A stretch of 64,000 bases of DNA from UBA4416 sp036676295 (lineage in GTDB: Bacteria; Bacteroidota; Bacteroidia; B-17B0; Aurantibacillaceae): positions 124,001-188,000 of the forward strand of contig JAKFDE010000016.1 in assembly GCA_036676295.1 (NCBI GenBank), read 5' to 3'. The notes beneath the pieces were generated by a model that was not told where the DNA came from, ran no database searches, and saw only the letters and a program-made list of their open reading frames with translations. This document shows positions 8,975-17,296 of this stretch, in pieces. Positions within the stretch are counted from its first letter, which is position 1. Every line of letters starts with the position of its first letter. The position numbers and the translations under genes were made by a program.

Positions 8975-9750
8975 TAGTCAAAAAATGCTTTTATTTTTTT
9001 ATCGGTCGAATTTTTTAATTCATCAAATGTTCCAACAGCATAACACGTGCCATCTATTAACATTACAATTTTATCAGCTACAATTTTCACACAATTCAAA
9101 TCATGAGAAATGATCAATGACGATGTGTTATATTTTTTTGATAGCTCACACATTAAGTTACTGATCTCTTTTCCGGTAATAGGATCCAGTCCGGTTGTTG
9201 GTTCATCATATAATATAATTTCGGGCTTTAAGATCAATGTTCGGGCCAGGGCAATACGTTTCCTCATACCGCCGGATAACTCAGCCGGTCGCATATCAAT
9301 GGTGTGCGCTAAGCCAACATTTGTCAAAGCTTCTACTACCAGGTCGTTTACTTGTTCTTTTGATGTTTCGATCCAATGTCTTCGTAAAGGGAATTCAAGA
9401 TTTTCTCTCACGGTCATGGAATCATACAACGCATTACTTTGAAAAAGAAAGCCAACCTTTACTCTGATCTTATCTAGTTCATTTTGGTTCAGATCCGGAA
9501 CACTCTTACCTAATACATTAATAGTTCCACGATCGGGTTTCATTAAACCAATAATACATTTGATCAAAACAGATTTTCCGGAACCCGACTTACCAAGCAC
9601 CACCACATTTTCTCCTTTTTTAAGGTCAAAACTAAAATCGCGTAATACATGATTGTCACCAAAAGATTTGTCAATATTCTTCAACTGAATAACAGGTCCG
9701 TCATTCATCACTTGGCTTTGTATAGTTTTTATGTTAGTTTGTGTGATCAT
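8974..9750 (-). CDS. mlaF: ABC transporter ATP-binding protein (MlaF-like)
   Basis: A 258-residue ATPase of the Mla lipid transporter. Walker A GKSGSGKS is at about 53-60, signature LSGGMRKRIALAR at about 158-170 and Walker B IILYDEPTTGLD just after it. It energises phospholipid movement between inner membrane and the MCE protein. Start and stop overlap both neighbours (four bases with the permease, one with mlaD), typical of a tightly coupled operon. The N-terminus has a short extension before the ABC domain. Confidence 0.92.
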   Translation of the reverse strand: MITQTNIKTIQSQVMNDGPVIQLKNIDKSFGDNHVLRDFSFDLKKGENVVVLGKSGSGKSVLIKCIIGLMKPDRGTINVLGKSVPDLNQNELDKIRVKVGFLFQSNALYDSMTVRENLEFPLRRHWIETSKEQVNDLVVEALTNVGLAHTIDMRPAELSGGMRKRIALARTLILKPEIILYDEPTTGLDPITGKEISNLMCELSKKYNTSSLIISHDLNCVKIVADKIVMLIDGTCYAVGTFDELKNSTDKKIKAFFD

Positions 9751-10511
9751 GTTAATCGTAAAAGATCAATTATTTGAACAGCTACCAGATCAATAATAAA
9801 AACAAGTAGTGATGATACAACCACTGCGGAGTTGGCCGATTGCCCCACCCCTTCAGTTCCTTTATTTGAATTATAACCTTTGTAGCATCCTATAATTCCA
9901 ATGGCGAAACCAAAGAAAAATGTTTTAATAATAGATGGCACAATGTCTCCAAAAACAAGCGTATCAAAAACCTGATTCCAATACAGATCCCAGCTCACAA
10001 CCCCTCTGATATTTGTTCCTAAGTAGGCGCCGTATAACGAAACAGCATCTGCCATGATCGAAAGAATGGGAATCATTAATACCGTAGCCATAACTCTAGT
10101 TGCCACTAAATACTTAAATGGATTTGTGCCTGAAACCTCCATTGCATCAATTTGTTCGGTCACTTTCATAGACCCTAACTCGGCACCAATACCCGATCCA
10201 ATTTTACCGGCGCAAATCAATGCGGTTATTACAGGAGCAATTTCGCGAACCAATGATACACATACCATTTTTGGCAACCAGGCTTCTGCTCCAAATTCAA
10301 CTAAGGTTGGTCGCGATTGAATAGTAATTACCAGCCCCATGATAAAGGCTGTAATTGCCACCAATCCTAAAGATTTATATCCTATAAAGTATCCTTGACG
10401 AAGAAGTTCTTTAAACTCATAACGTGGCTTGAAAGCTTCACTAAAAAACCTACCTGTAAAACGGGAGATGTTTCCTGTTTCAAGTAAAATATTTTTCAGT
10501 ACTGTTTTCAT
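9747..10511 (-). CDS. mlaE: ABC transporter permease (MlaE/YrbE family)
   Basis: A 254-residue MlaE-family permease with an N-terminal amphipathic helix and five or six membrane helices. The coupling region EIAPVITALICAGKIGSGIG and the segment LGSMKVTEQIDAMEVSGTNP are family hallmarks. It forms the membrane channel of the lipid transporter with the next two genes. The upstream region (10512-10685) has no paired FNR-like boxes. Only TGATTGACTCA with the wrong spacing is present, so this operon is probably not part of the surrounding regulon. Confidence 0.92.
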   Translation of the reverse strand: MKTVLKNILLETGNISRFTGRFFSEAFKPRYEFKELLRQGYFIGYKSLGLVAITAFIMGLVITIQSRPTLVEFGAEAWLPKMVCVSLVREIAPVITALICAGKIGSGIGAELGSMKVTEQIDAMEVSGTNPFKYLVATRVMATVLMIPILSIMADAVSLYGAYLGTNIRGVVSWDLYWNQVFDTLVFGDIVPSIIKTFFFGFAIGIIGCYKGYNSNKGTEGVGQSANSAVVVSSLLVFIIDLVAVQIIDLLRLT

Positions 10512-10685
10512 AAATAGTTATTACTTGCTTTTTATTGCAAAGTCAAGTCAATATTAGAAAAGCAATAAGCAAATCTTAAACAAGGTAAAATATTTTTTTT
10601 AAAATTCATAGTAATTAGATCCAACCGGATTTGCAGTTAATGAGAAAACTATTTTCATGAAACCTGAGTCAATCAGATCTTATTA

Positions 10686-11489
10686 TTATTCATGAATAGC
10701 CATAACAGGAATTTTTGACACAAACGCTATTTTTTTAGTGTGAGATTCTGAGAACATATCGTAAAATATAGAGTGACGCTTACTAATAATGGCTATTAAG
10801 TCTGCCCCTTTTTCTTTTCTATATCTGTCAATTCCGGTAGTTATATCTTTTGACCGAACGATTTCAATTTCTTTTTTTTCTTTGTTGATCGTTAAAAATT
10901 TCAGAACAGGAATAAAAAGTTCATCAGGTGTTCTTACATACAGTAGATCCAATTTAACCTTTGTTGCTTTAACAAAATTTTCTAAACTCCTTAATGATGG
11001 TTTATGTAATTTTTCAGAATTATCTACCGCTAATAGTACCTCGGAGAGTTTATGTTTTTTATAACTTTCAGGAACAATAATAACAGGTGAATTGATTTTA
11101 CCGGCAATATTTACACCATGACTTCCATACAAAAATTTAGAAAGTGCATCTTTTGCTTTTAACCCCATCACTGCTGCCTGTACATGATGTATATCTGTAA
11201 ATTCTCTCAATTCCTCTGAAAATGCTCCATTGGTAGTAAATTGACTTATTTTAAGCTTTGGAAACAATTTTTGTAATTCAATAACCAGCTTATTGGTCTT
11301 TGTTTCACTTATTGTTTTTTGTCCTTTGTGATCTATTCCATACAATCCAACATTGGTATGAATTACGGGTGCTTGAAATAAATTAAACAAAACCAGTTTA
11401 CAGTTTAGTTTGGATGCCAACATAGCCGCATATTTACATGCATTTTCTGATGATGGAGTGAAATCTGTTCCGGCAATAATTGTTTTCAT
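10686..11489 (-). CDS. Universal stress protein, two UspA domains
   Basis: A 267-residue protein made of two UspA domains (about 1-138 and 140-267). The first begins MKTIIAGTDFTPSSENACKYAA, as expected. Its nucleotide loop GLKAKDALSKFLYGSHG departs from the ATP-binding G-xx-G-9x-G(S/T) pattern, so ATP binding is uncertain; the second domain is more degraded. USPs support survival in starvation, oxidative stress or low oxygen. It follows hsp20 by 66 bases with a hairpin between, so it may be read at reduced level from the hsp20 promoter; no separate box pair lies before it. Confidence 0.88.
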   Translation of the reverse strand: MKTIIAGTDFTPSSENACKYAAMLASKLNCKLVLFNLFQAPVIHTNVGLYGIDHKGQKTISETKTNKLVIELQKLFPKLKISQFTTNGAFSEELREFTDIHHVQAAVMGLKAKDALSKFLYGSHGVNIAGKINSPVIIVPESYKKHKLSEVLLAVDNSEKLHKPSLRSLENFVKATKVKLDLLYVRTPDELFIPVLKFLTINKEKKEIEIVRSKDITTGIDRYRKEKGADLIAIISKRHSIFYDMFSESHTKKIAFVSKIPVMAIHE

Positions 11490-11521
11490 GACATTTATTT
11501 TTATAAATTCATTGATAATTT

Positions 11522-11552
11522 TTAAAGCCCGATTTCATCAACCGGGCTTTAA
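11522..11552. terminator. Hairpin between hsp20 and usp
   Basis: The stem TTAAAGCCCG/CGGGCTTTAA has an 11-base loop just after the hsp20 stop codon. There is no long T tract on the minus strand, so it may be a leaky terminator or an mRNA stabiliser that sets the hsp20:usp ratio. Confidence 0.6.
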
Positions 11553-11555
11553 CTT

Positions 11556-11999
11556 TTAAGCAACTTTGATTTCTTTTTTCGAAAGTGATTTAGCTTCCGC
11601 TTTTTTAGGAATACATAATCTTAAAATACCGTCATTGTACTTAGCGTCAATTTTATCTGAATTCACCGTTTGTGGTAAAGTAAATGAACGAGAAAATGAA
11701 TTATAAGAAAATTCTTTTCGGGTAAAACGATCATTTTCTTCTTTTTTTTCATCTTTCTTCTCTGCGCTAATAGTCAAAACATTCTCTTCAACATCTACTT
11801 TAAAATCTTCTTTTTTAAATCCGGGAGCCGCAAACTCAACATCAAATTCTTTTCCGGTTTCTTTGATATTAACTGCAGGCAAACTGTGTCCTAATTCTTT
11901 TTCAAACCAAGGTCTGTTAAAAAACTTGTCTGTGTCAAAAAAATCCGATAATACTGATGGAAACATGTCTCCATTTTTGTGTGTTTTTAAAGGTTTCAT
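11556..11999 (-). CDS. hsp20: Small heat shock protein, Hsp20 family
   Basis: A 147-residue alpha-crystallin-type chaperone that holds unfolded proteins in the cytoplasm. The alpha-crystallin domain spans about residues 38-135, containing the conserved FDVEFAAPGFKKEDFKVDVE region and the end motif NDGILRLCIPKK. The C-terminal tail ends KKEIKVA. Its promoter has two FNR-like boxes and TAATTTTG at the shared spacing. This puts it in the same presumed regulon as the universal stress proteins, as in hypoxia regulons of other bacteria. A universal stress protein gene follows after a hairpin. Confidence 0.93.
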   Translation of the reverse strand: MKPLKTHKNGDMFPSVLSDFFDTDKFFNRPWFEKELGHSLPAVNIKETGKEFDVEFAAPGFKKEDFKVDVEENVLTISAEKKDEKKEENDRFTRKEFSYNSFSRSFTLPQTVNSDKIDAKYNDGILRLCIPKKAEAKSLSKKEIKVA

Positions 12000-12037
12000 T
12001 TTCGTAAGTTTTAAAGGTTAAACAATTAATTACAGTT

Positions 12038-12102
12038 CAAAATTATTTCGTATTTCATCATAGACGAATGACATGAGTCAAATCGACTCCTGATTAAAAT
12101 CA
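12038..12102 (-). promoter_or_regulatory. Paired FNR-like boxes and -7 element of hsp20
   Basis: On the minus strand the distal box is TGATTTTAATCA (12091-12102) and the proximal box TGACTCATGTCA (12069-12080), with centres 22 bp apart. TAATTTTG (12038-12045) ends 43 bases from the start of the proximal box. The distal box is identical to that of the usp gene at 13.3 kb. Confidence 0.77.
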
Positions 12103-12114
12103 TGTTGCAAACAG

Positions 12115-12486
12115 TCAAGCAACTTCTTCACTTAACGATTTTCCTTGGCTATTTTGTTCTTCAAGCGACCACCCACTTGTTATCGAAGTTTCTAACCAAC
12201 TTTTTCCTGATTTACGAAACACATGAACTTTTAATCCATACACATTCGTAAAAGTAGATTCTAATTCTGCCACAGTCATATTTGGCGTAATGGTAATAGT
12301 TCCATCTTCATGTGTATTTCTGCAATCGGCAATCGTTTTACTGCTTTTTTCAACAATTTTTTCAGAAGCTTGTCCGCCCTCTTTACTTGGCTTGGCATAA
12401 AACACAATTTTTAAGTATGGGAATTCTTTATTAAACTCTTCCTGTATACTGAAAATTTTTCGGTGATTGTTTATTATAGTTTTCAT
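12115..12486 (-). CDS. Conserved small protein of unknown function, paralogue of 17882-18244
   Basis: I cannot assign a function. The 123-residue protein has no signal peptide or membrane helix and is probably a small cytoplasmic alpha/beta protein. It shares with the second copy at 17.9 kb the layout FxxxFPYLKI near the N-terminus, a central VxELE segment and the C-terminal motif VFRKSGxSWLETS/T..W. It lies 28 bases after a universal stress protein gene in the same direction, so it is likely co-transcribed from the boxed promoter. Both copies sit in the same presumed regulon. Confidence 0.75.
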   Translation of the reverse strand: MKTIINNHRKIFSIQEEFNKEFPYLKIVFYAKPSKEGGQASEKIVEKSSKTIADCRNTHEDGTITITPNMTVAELESTFTNVYGLKVHVFRKSGKSWLETSITSGWSLEEQNSQGKSLSEEVA

Positions 12487-12514
12487 GGTATTTATTTTTT
12501 AAGGATTAACAATA

Positions 12515-13339
12515 TTAATGTAATGTGAGGATAGGAACCTCTGTGTGAAAGGCAGCGCTTTTTGTATATGACCTTTTGAATATTTTTTCAAATAAAGAAC
12601 GTTCACGTGGGATCATCACCACCATATCGATCTTGTTTTTTGACACAAAATCATTGATGCCTTCCACCACATCTTCATTATGGGAATAATCAAAACTATG
12701 GGCTATTCCTTCTAACGAATGATTTAATTTTATCCCTTCAACAGCTTCTGTAACAGTAGGACTCAATTCCTTCTCAGTTACTACATTTAAAACATGTACA
12801 TGGGCGCCAAAAGTCTTTGCCAATTCTTTTAAAGGATTAAGTATGTCTTTATAGGATGTTTCTTTATAATCACAAGCCAGTACAATTTTCTTAATCGCTT
12901 TGAATTTCACATGAGAATCAATCGATAAAACAGGACATCCTGCATTTTTCATGAGTGATGTAGTGACGCTGCCTACAATCTTTTCAATTAAATAACCACT
13001 TCCTTGCATTCCTGCTATGATCAGATCTATGGCATTTTCTTTAGAAAAACTAATGATTTCGTCAACAGTCAATCCACAAGCGCATTTACATTCAATGTTT
13101 AGATCAGCTCCATGTTCTTTATGAATCCGTTCTTTGATCCGATTTAAAGAATTTAAACTATTTTCCTTTATCTCCTCCATGGAAGGAACAATAACTGGAA
13201 CATCGCTCGTAATAACCGGAATATGATACACGTGAAATAACACCAATTTAGATTTAGTTAATTTGGCCATTTCAACCGCATAATCAATTGCATTATTGGC
13301 AGCTTTTGAAAAATCTGTTGGTAACAATATAGTTTTCAT
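12515..13339 (-). CDS. Universal stress protein, two UspA domains, ATP-binding type
   Basis: A 274-residue tandem UspA protein. The first domain begins MKTILLPTDFSKAANNAIDYA and has the full nucleotide motif G-xx-G-9x-GS (GMQGSG...VGS, about residues 113-128), so it probably binds ATP. The second domain (about 150-274) lacks a clear motif. It opens a two-gene unit with an unknown small protein. Two FNR-like boxes and a perfect -7 element TACCTTTG precede it with a leader of about 21 nt. Confidence 0.9.
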   Translation of the reverse strand: MKTILLPTDFSKAANNAIDYAVEMAKLTKSKLVLFHVYHIPVITSDVPVIVPSMEEIKENSLNSLNRIKERIHKEHGADLNIECKCACGLTVDEIISFSKENAIDLIIAGMQGSGYLIEKIVGSVTTSLMKNAGCPVLSIDSHVKFKAIKKIVLACDYKETSYKDILNPLKELAKTFGAHVHVLNVVTEKELSPTVTEAVEGIKLNHSLEGIAHSFDYSHNEDVVEGINDFVSKNKIDMVVMIPRERSLFEKIFKRSYTKSAAFHTEVPILTLH

Positions 13340-13364
13340 AATATTTTTTTGGATGTTTCTAAAA

Positions 13365-13429
13365 CAAAGGTATTTTGCTTAACACTAGTACCGCATGAGC
13401 AGGGTCATTGCCAAATATGATTAAAATCA
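13365..13429 (-). promoter_or_regulatory. Paired FNR-like boxes and -7 element of usp
   Basis: Minus-strand boxes are TGATTTTAATCA (13418-13429, distal) and TGACCCTGCTCA (13396-13407, proximal), 22 bp centre to centre. TACCTTTG (13365-13372) ends 43 bases from the start of the proximal box. This promoter lies back to back with the one for the sensor kinase. Confidence 0.77.
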
Positions 13430-13505
13430 GACTATTAATACTTTTTTGGCCAAAATTGATAAAATCGTTTAGCTTACGATTTTTTAATTACCAGCCCGTA
13501 ATTCA

Positions 13506-13569
13506 TGACCTAAATCATGTTTTGAGTTGACCGGGATCAGGAATCTATTTGTAAAGTGTAATACCTTTG
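13506..13569 (+). promoter_or_regulatory. Paired FNR-like boxes and -7 element of the sensor kinase operon
   Basis: Boxes TGACCTAAATCA (13506-13517) and TGACCGGGATCA (13528-13539) have centres 22 bp apart. TACCTTTG (13562-13569) ends 42 bases from the start of the proximal box, one base shorter than at the other promoters. No -33 TTTG lies at the normal distance, which fits dependence on an activator. It implies that the kinase/regulator pair controls itself. Confidence 0.75.
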
Positions 13570-13584
13570 GTTTTTTTATGAAAA

Positions 13585-14805
13585 ATGAGAGTTAAAATGC
13601 CTATATTAGAATCAAAAAAAATTGATATGGAAAGCTTAAATGCTCTTTTTGAATATGCTACAGAAGGTATTATAGTTTCAGACAAGACGGGTAAAATCAT
13701 TAAAGCAAATCCAAGCTCCGAACGTTTATTTGGGTATGATCCAGGAGAACTCTTAGGAAAAAAGATTGAAGACCTTGTTCCAAGAAAATATTCGGGAAGT
13801 CATGTTAAACACCGCGAAGAATACAATGCTCATCCTCGTGCCCGATCGATGGGAAAAAACATGGATCTGTATGCCAAAAGAAAAGATGATTCTGAATTTC
13901 CGGTTGAAATAAGTTTAACACACTATAAACAAGATGACGATACCTTAGTTATTGCTTTTATTATTGATATCACTGAAAGAAAAGTAAATGAAGAGAATAT
14001 CAAAAAACTAAATCAGGATCTTGAACGAAAAGTGGATGAAAGAACTAAAGTTTTACATGAAGCACTTTTAGAACTTGAGAATTCAAAGGAACAATTGAGC
14101 CAGGCGCTCGAAGCCGAAAAAGAACTAAACGACATGAAATCGCGTTTTGTAACAATGGCCTCTCACGAATTCAGAACACCCCTCAGTACTATATTATCTT
14201 CTATCTCTTTAATTAATAAATACAGTGCCGGCGAAAACAGTGAAAAAATAGACAAACATGTCTATCGCGTAAAATCAGCTGTTACCAATATGACCTTGAT
14301 TTTAAATGATTTTTTATCTGCCGAAAAACTACAGGAAGGAAAAGTGTTTTTAAGAAAAGAAGAACATAATTTTCAAAATCTTTGTAATGAAGTTTTAAGC
14401 GAAATTAACGGAATATTAAAACAAGGCCAAAAAGTAATTTATGAGCACCAGGGATTACAAGATGCGGTATTTGATAAACAAATGGTCAGAAATATTTTAT
14501 TGAATCTCATTTCTAATGCCATGAAGTTTTCGCCTGAAGGGAAAAACATAACGGTAAAAACATCCATCACACCTAAAGAATTAATTATTAGCGTTAAAGA
14601 TGAAGGGATGGGCATTCCTAAAGAAGAACAGGAACACTTATTTGAACGATTTTTCAGAGCCAAAAATGTCACCAATATTCAAGGTACAGGTTTAGGATTA
14701 AATATTGTTGGGAAATACCTGGAAGCCATGGAAGGAAATATTGTTTTTGAAAGCGAAATTGATAAAGGAACCACTTTTGTAATTACCATACCAAATAAAC
14801 ATTAA
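13585..14805 (+). CDS. PAS-domain sensor histidine kinase
   Basis: A 406-residue soluble histidine kinase with no membrane helix. It has a PAS domain (about 18-132), a coiled linker (about 135-185), the phospho-acceptor box SHEFRTPLS with His194, and an ATPase domain with N box NLISNAMKFSP, G1 DEGMGIP and G2 GTGLGL. In the PAS domain His73 in YSGSHVKH occupies the place of the heme-ligand histidine of FixL when the flanking P..Y and EFPVEIS segments are aligned, so an oxygen- or redox-sensing role is possible. That is inference, because many heme-free PAS domains have a similar stretch. ATG 13597 is an alternative start. The response regulator gene follows after 14 bases. Confidence 0.88.
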   Translation: MRVKMPILESKKIDMESLNALFEYATEGIIVSDKTGKIIKANPSSERLFGYDPGELLGKKIEDLVPRKYSGSHVKHREEYNAHPRARSMGKNMDLYAKRKDDSEFPVEISLTHYKQDDDTLVIAFIIDITERKVNEENIKKLNQDLERKVDERTKVLHEALLELENSKEQLSQALEAEKELNDMKSRFVTMASHEFRTPLSTILSSISLINKYSAGENSEKIDKHVYRVKSAVTNMTLILNDFLSAEKLQEGKVFLRKEEHNFQNLCNEVLSEINGILKQGQKVIYEHQGLQDAVFDKQMVRNILLNLISNAMKFSPEGKNITVKTSITPKELIISVKDEGMGIPKEEQEHLFERFFRAKNVTNIQGTGLGLNIVGKYLEAMEGNIVFESEIDKGTTFVITIPNKH

Positions 14806-14819
14806 TAGATCAACAGCCT

Positions 14820-15878
14820 ATGAAAACCATTTTATTAATAGAAGATAATAATGACGTTAGAGAAAATACAGCCGAAATTTTAGAACTGGCTAATTATAAA
14901 GTTTTACAAGCAGAAAATGGCAAACAGGGTGTGGAAATTGCTCAGCAAGCAAAAGTTGACCTGATCATTTGTGATATCATGATGCCGGTATTAGATGGCT
15001 ACGGAGTTATTCATTTATTAAGCAAAAATTCTGCTACTGCCAGTATTCCGTTTATTTTCTTAACAGCTAAAAGTGAACGAATCGATTTTCGTAAAGGAAT
15101 GGAAATGGGTGCTGATGATTACATCAGCAAACCTTTTGATGATATTGAATTATTAAAAGCTGTAGAGGGACGCATCAAAAAAAATGAAATCTTAAAAGCC
15201 GAATTTTCTAAGAACGTTGATGGTCTTAATAAATTTTTTGATGAAGTAAAAAAGATCGATGATCTAAAAATGCTTTCTACCGACCGAAGAGTGAAAGTAT
15301 TTAAGAAAAAAGAAAATATTTTCAGCGAAGGCAATAGTCCGGTGTATTTATATTTCTTAGTAAAAGGAAAAATAAAAAATTACAAATCGCATGAGTATGG
15401 CAAAGAGTTAATAACCACTTTATATAAAGAAGGAGATTTTTTTGGCTACACCGCCTTATTAGATGAACAACCATATTCTGAAACTGCCGAAGCTATGGAA
15501 GACTCAGAAGTGTGCCTAATCCCTAAGGAAGATTTTTTCTCATTAATGTATAACAATATCAATGTAATGAAGATCTTTGTAAAGATGCTTTCTGATAATG
15601 TTGTAGAAAAAGAAAAACAACTGGTCAATCTAGCTTACAGCTCTGTACGTAAAAGAGTAGCCGAAGCATTGGTTTTATTACAAGAAAGATATGACAGTAA
15701 AAATGACAAAAACTTCAGCATCTCGATTTCCCGCGAAGATCTGGCTAATATTGTTGGTACTGCAACCGAATCATTGATCAGAACATTAAGCGACTTTAAA
15801 GAAGAAAAATTACTAGAAGTAAAAGGAAGTAATATCACTATTACTAATCTTGATAAACTTAAAAAATTAAAAGCTTAG
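14820..15878 (+). CDS. Hybrid response regulator: receiver plus Crp/FNR-type DNA-binding output
   Basis: A 352-residue regulator with three parts. The receiver domain (about 1-122) has the acidic pair Glu8/Asp9, phospho-acceptor Asp52 in IICDIMMP, Thr in FLTAKSE and Lys in SKPFDD. A cyclic-nucleotide-binding fold (about 150-265, VKGKIKNY...GDFFGYTALL) follows, then a Crp-type helix-turn-helix (about 280-345). The recognition helix ATESLIRTLSDF keeps the Glu and Arg that contact TGA/TCA half-sites in Crp and FNR. No FNR-type N-terminal cysteine cluster is present, so the signal should come by phosphorylation from the kinase encoded just upstream. It is the natural candidate to bind the TGA-N6-TCA boxes around it. 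Confidence 0.9.
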   Translation: MKTILLIEDNNDVRENTAEILELANYKVLQAENGKQGVEIAQQAKVDLIICDIMMPVLDGYGVIHLLSKNSATASIPFIFLTAKSERIDFRKGMEMGADDYISKPFDDIELLKAVEGRIKKNEILKAEFSKNVDGLNKFFDEVKKIDDLKMLSTDRRVKVFKKKENIFSEGNSPVYLYFLVKGKIKNYKSHEYGKELITTLYKEGDFFGYTALLDEQPYSETAEAMEDSEVCLIPKEDFFSLMYNNINVMKIFVKMLSDNVVEKEKQLVNLAYSSVRKRVAEALVLLQERYDSKNDKNFSISISREDLANIVGTATESLIRTLSDFKEEKLLEVKGSNITITNLDKLKKLKA

Positions 15879-15912
15879 GTCTTTAAGCATTATAAAGCTG
15901 ATCAATAAGCAT

Positions 15913-16320
15913 TTAGTGAACAACATTTTTAGTTGCCTCAGAAAGTTCTCTTTCTACACGAGCAATGATCTGTTTTTCTTTTTTATCAGTAGACGCATTA
16001 GAAACATTTTTAAGCAATTTTAGAGATCTTTTGATAAGAGCATCATCACTTGCCTCATGATTATTATTGATAAAATCATTGAATACTTTGACTGCCACAT
16101 CTATATCAATCTTTTCATCAATACTTTTTTCAAACTCAAAATCCACGTAAAAAGCTTGGTTCATTCCGGACGAATCCGAACTTGGTTCATTGATCACCAA
16201 CTCTTTCATAACTGTAGTATGTAGTTTTTCTAATTCTTCCGGCTGAATAATGCCATCGGCTATAGCAACAGCATACACTAGTTTGCCCAGCTCTTTGTAA
16301 TATTGTTTTAAATTTTTCAT
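15913..16320 (-). CDS. TerB-like protein
   Basis: A 135-residue, all-helical protein with the TerB-type segment AVAIADGIIQPEELEKL (about residues 17-33), where acidic residues can bind a metal ion. TerB domains occur in tellurite resistance and general stress proteins; the role here is unknown. No signal peptide is present. It converges on the response regulator gene, with only 34 bases between stops. Its promoter has both FNR-like boxes. Confidence 0.75.
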   Translation of the reverse strand: MKNLKQYYKELGKLVYAVAIADGIIQPEELEKLHTTVMKELVINEPSSDSSGMNQAFYVDFEFEKSIDEKIDIDVAVKVFNDFINNNHEASDDALIKRSLKLLKNVSNASTDKKEKQIIARVERELSEATKNVVH

Positions 16321-16377
16321 TGTCTTAAATTTTAAAATTTATATAAAAATCAAGGGGCACTCCAGATAATCCCTATA

Positions 16378-16442
16378 CAAATGTCCTACAATTCTAATAA
16401 TTGAGGAATGACAAAAGTCAGTCTCATTTATGAGGGTGCTCA
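16378..16442 (-). promoter_or_regulatory. Paired FNR-like boxes and -7 element of the TerB-like gene
   Basis: Minus-strand boxes are TGAGCACCCTCA (16431-16442, distal) and TGACTTTTGTCA (16409-16420, proximal), with centres 22 bp apart. GACATTTG (16378-16385) keeps the TTTG of the -7 element at the shared spacing but has G for the first T. Read toward the VOC gene on the plus strand, no -7 element fits. Confidence 0.7.
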
Positions 16443-16529
16443 GAAGTGGGATTTATCATAAAAAACACCAAATAATTTTTTGACTGTAATTTAAAATGTA
16501 ATTTTAAGTGTTATCATAAAAACCAATTT

Positions 16530-16910
16530 ATGGAAATAGAATTCATAGTATACGTTGCTGATCAGGAAAAAAGTAAAGACTTTTATTCTAAAACATTAGG
16601 AATAGAAGCCAGCTTACATGTGCCGGGTATGACAGAATTCTTGTTATCGAGCCAGGTAAAATTAGGATTGATGCCTGAGAATGGGATCAATAAGATCTTA
16701 GCAGGAAAAACGCCTCATCCAAAAGATGGGAATGGCATTCCAAGGTGTGAATTGTATCTTAAAGTAGATCTAATAACCAATTACCGCGAAAGAGCCTTGG
16801 CTGCCGGGGCTAAACTCATCAGTGAATCGGCACCAAGAGATTGGGGGGATACGGTAGTCTACCTTGCCGATCCGGATGGGCATATCATTGCCTTTGCTCA
16901 AAAAACCTAA
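16530..16910 (+). CDS. VOC-superfamily (glyoxalase/bleomycin-resistance-like) protein
   Basis: A 126-residue VOC-fold protein with one pair of beta-alpha-beta-beta-beta modules: the N-terminal module starts EFIVYVADQEKSKDFYSKTLG and the C-terminal one ends DTVVYLADPDGHIIAFAQK. Metal-dependent members use a His and Glu from each module; a terminal Glu is not clear here, so enzymatic activity is uncertain. No FNR-like -7 arrangement points toward it. A strong bidirectional terminator follows the stop codon. Confidence 0.8.
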   Translation: MEIEFIVYVADQEKSKDFYSKTLGIEASLHVPGMTEFLLSSQVKLGLMPENGINKILAGKTPHPKDGNGIPRCELYLKVDLITNYRERALAAGAKLISESAPRDWGDTVVYLADPDGHIIAFAQKT

Positions 16911-16931
16911 GTGATCTTTATTTATAAAAAC

Positions 16932-16966
16932 AAAAAAGTCTCTTCCTTTTTAGAAGAGACTTTTTT
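16932..16966. terminator. Bidirectional intrinsic terminator
   Basis: The hairpin AAAAAAGTCTCTTC/GAAGAGACTTTTTT has a 7-base loop. It has T tracts on both strands and lies between two converging genes (VOC protein and small membrane protein). Confidence 0.9.
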
Positions 16967-16988
16967 ATTAACCTTATGAATAATAGAA

Positions 16989-17273
16989 TTAAAAAGCATT
17001 GATCAGTATCAAAATACCATTTACTAATACATTAATAACCGCTATATTAAATACCCATTTTACCGGTGCTTGCCCTATTCCAACCACATTATTTGCCATG
17101 GCAGAGCTCATACAAATTCCCAATTGCCATATCGGTGCATCGTTTTGTAATATAAACATGGCAGCTATTCCTCCTAAAATGCTACCAATTAAAATTGTCA
17201 TACTGATTAATCCAAAGTAACTAAAATTTAATTTCTCGATTAATTGATTGTAAGATTTTGCTAATGTTGCCAT
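16989..17273 (-). CDS. Small membrane protein, unknown function
   Basis: A 94-residue protein with a short polar N-terminus and about three hydrophobic helices (about 19-42, 47-68 and 72-93). I do not recognise a family. It is expressed divergently from the DoxX gene, and both share one pair of FNR-like boxes. On this strand TGATCTTCATCA and AATATTTG have the standard spacing and a leader of about 19 nt. This supports its being a real gene. Confidence 0.72.
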   Translation of the reverse strand: MATLAKSYNQLIEKLNFSYFGLISMTILIGSILGGIAAMFILQNDAPIWQLGICMSSAMANNVVGIGQAPVKWVFNIAVINVLVNGILILINAF

Positions 17274-17296
17274 TGTCGTTAGTTTTAAATTATAGG

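Noticed and set aside
10665..10675. TGATTGACTCA near the start of the mlaEFD operon as an FNR-like box
   Set aside because: The gap between half-sites is five bases rather than six, there is no second box and no -7 element at the shared spacing.
16431..16530. Boxes 16409-16442 as the VOC gene promoter
   Set aside because: Read on the plus strand, no TTTG lies at the shared spacing; they fit the TerB-like gene on the other strand.
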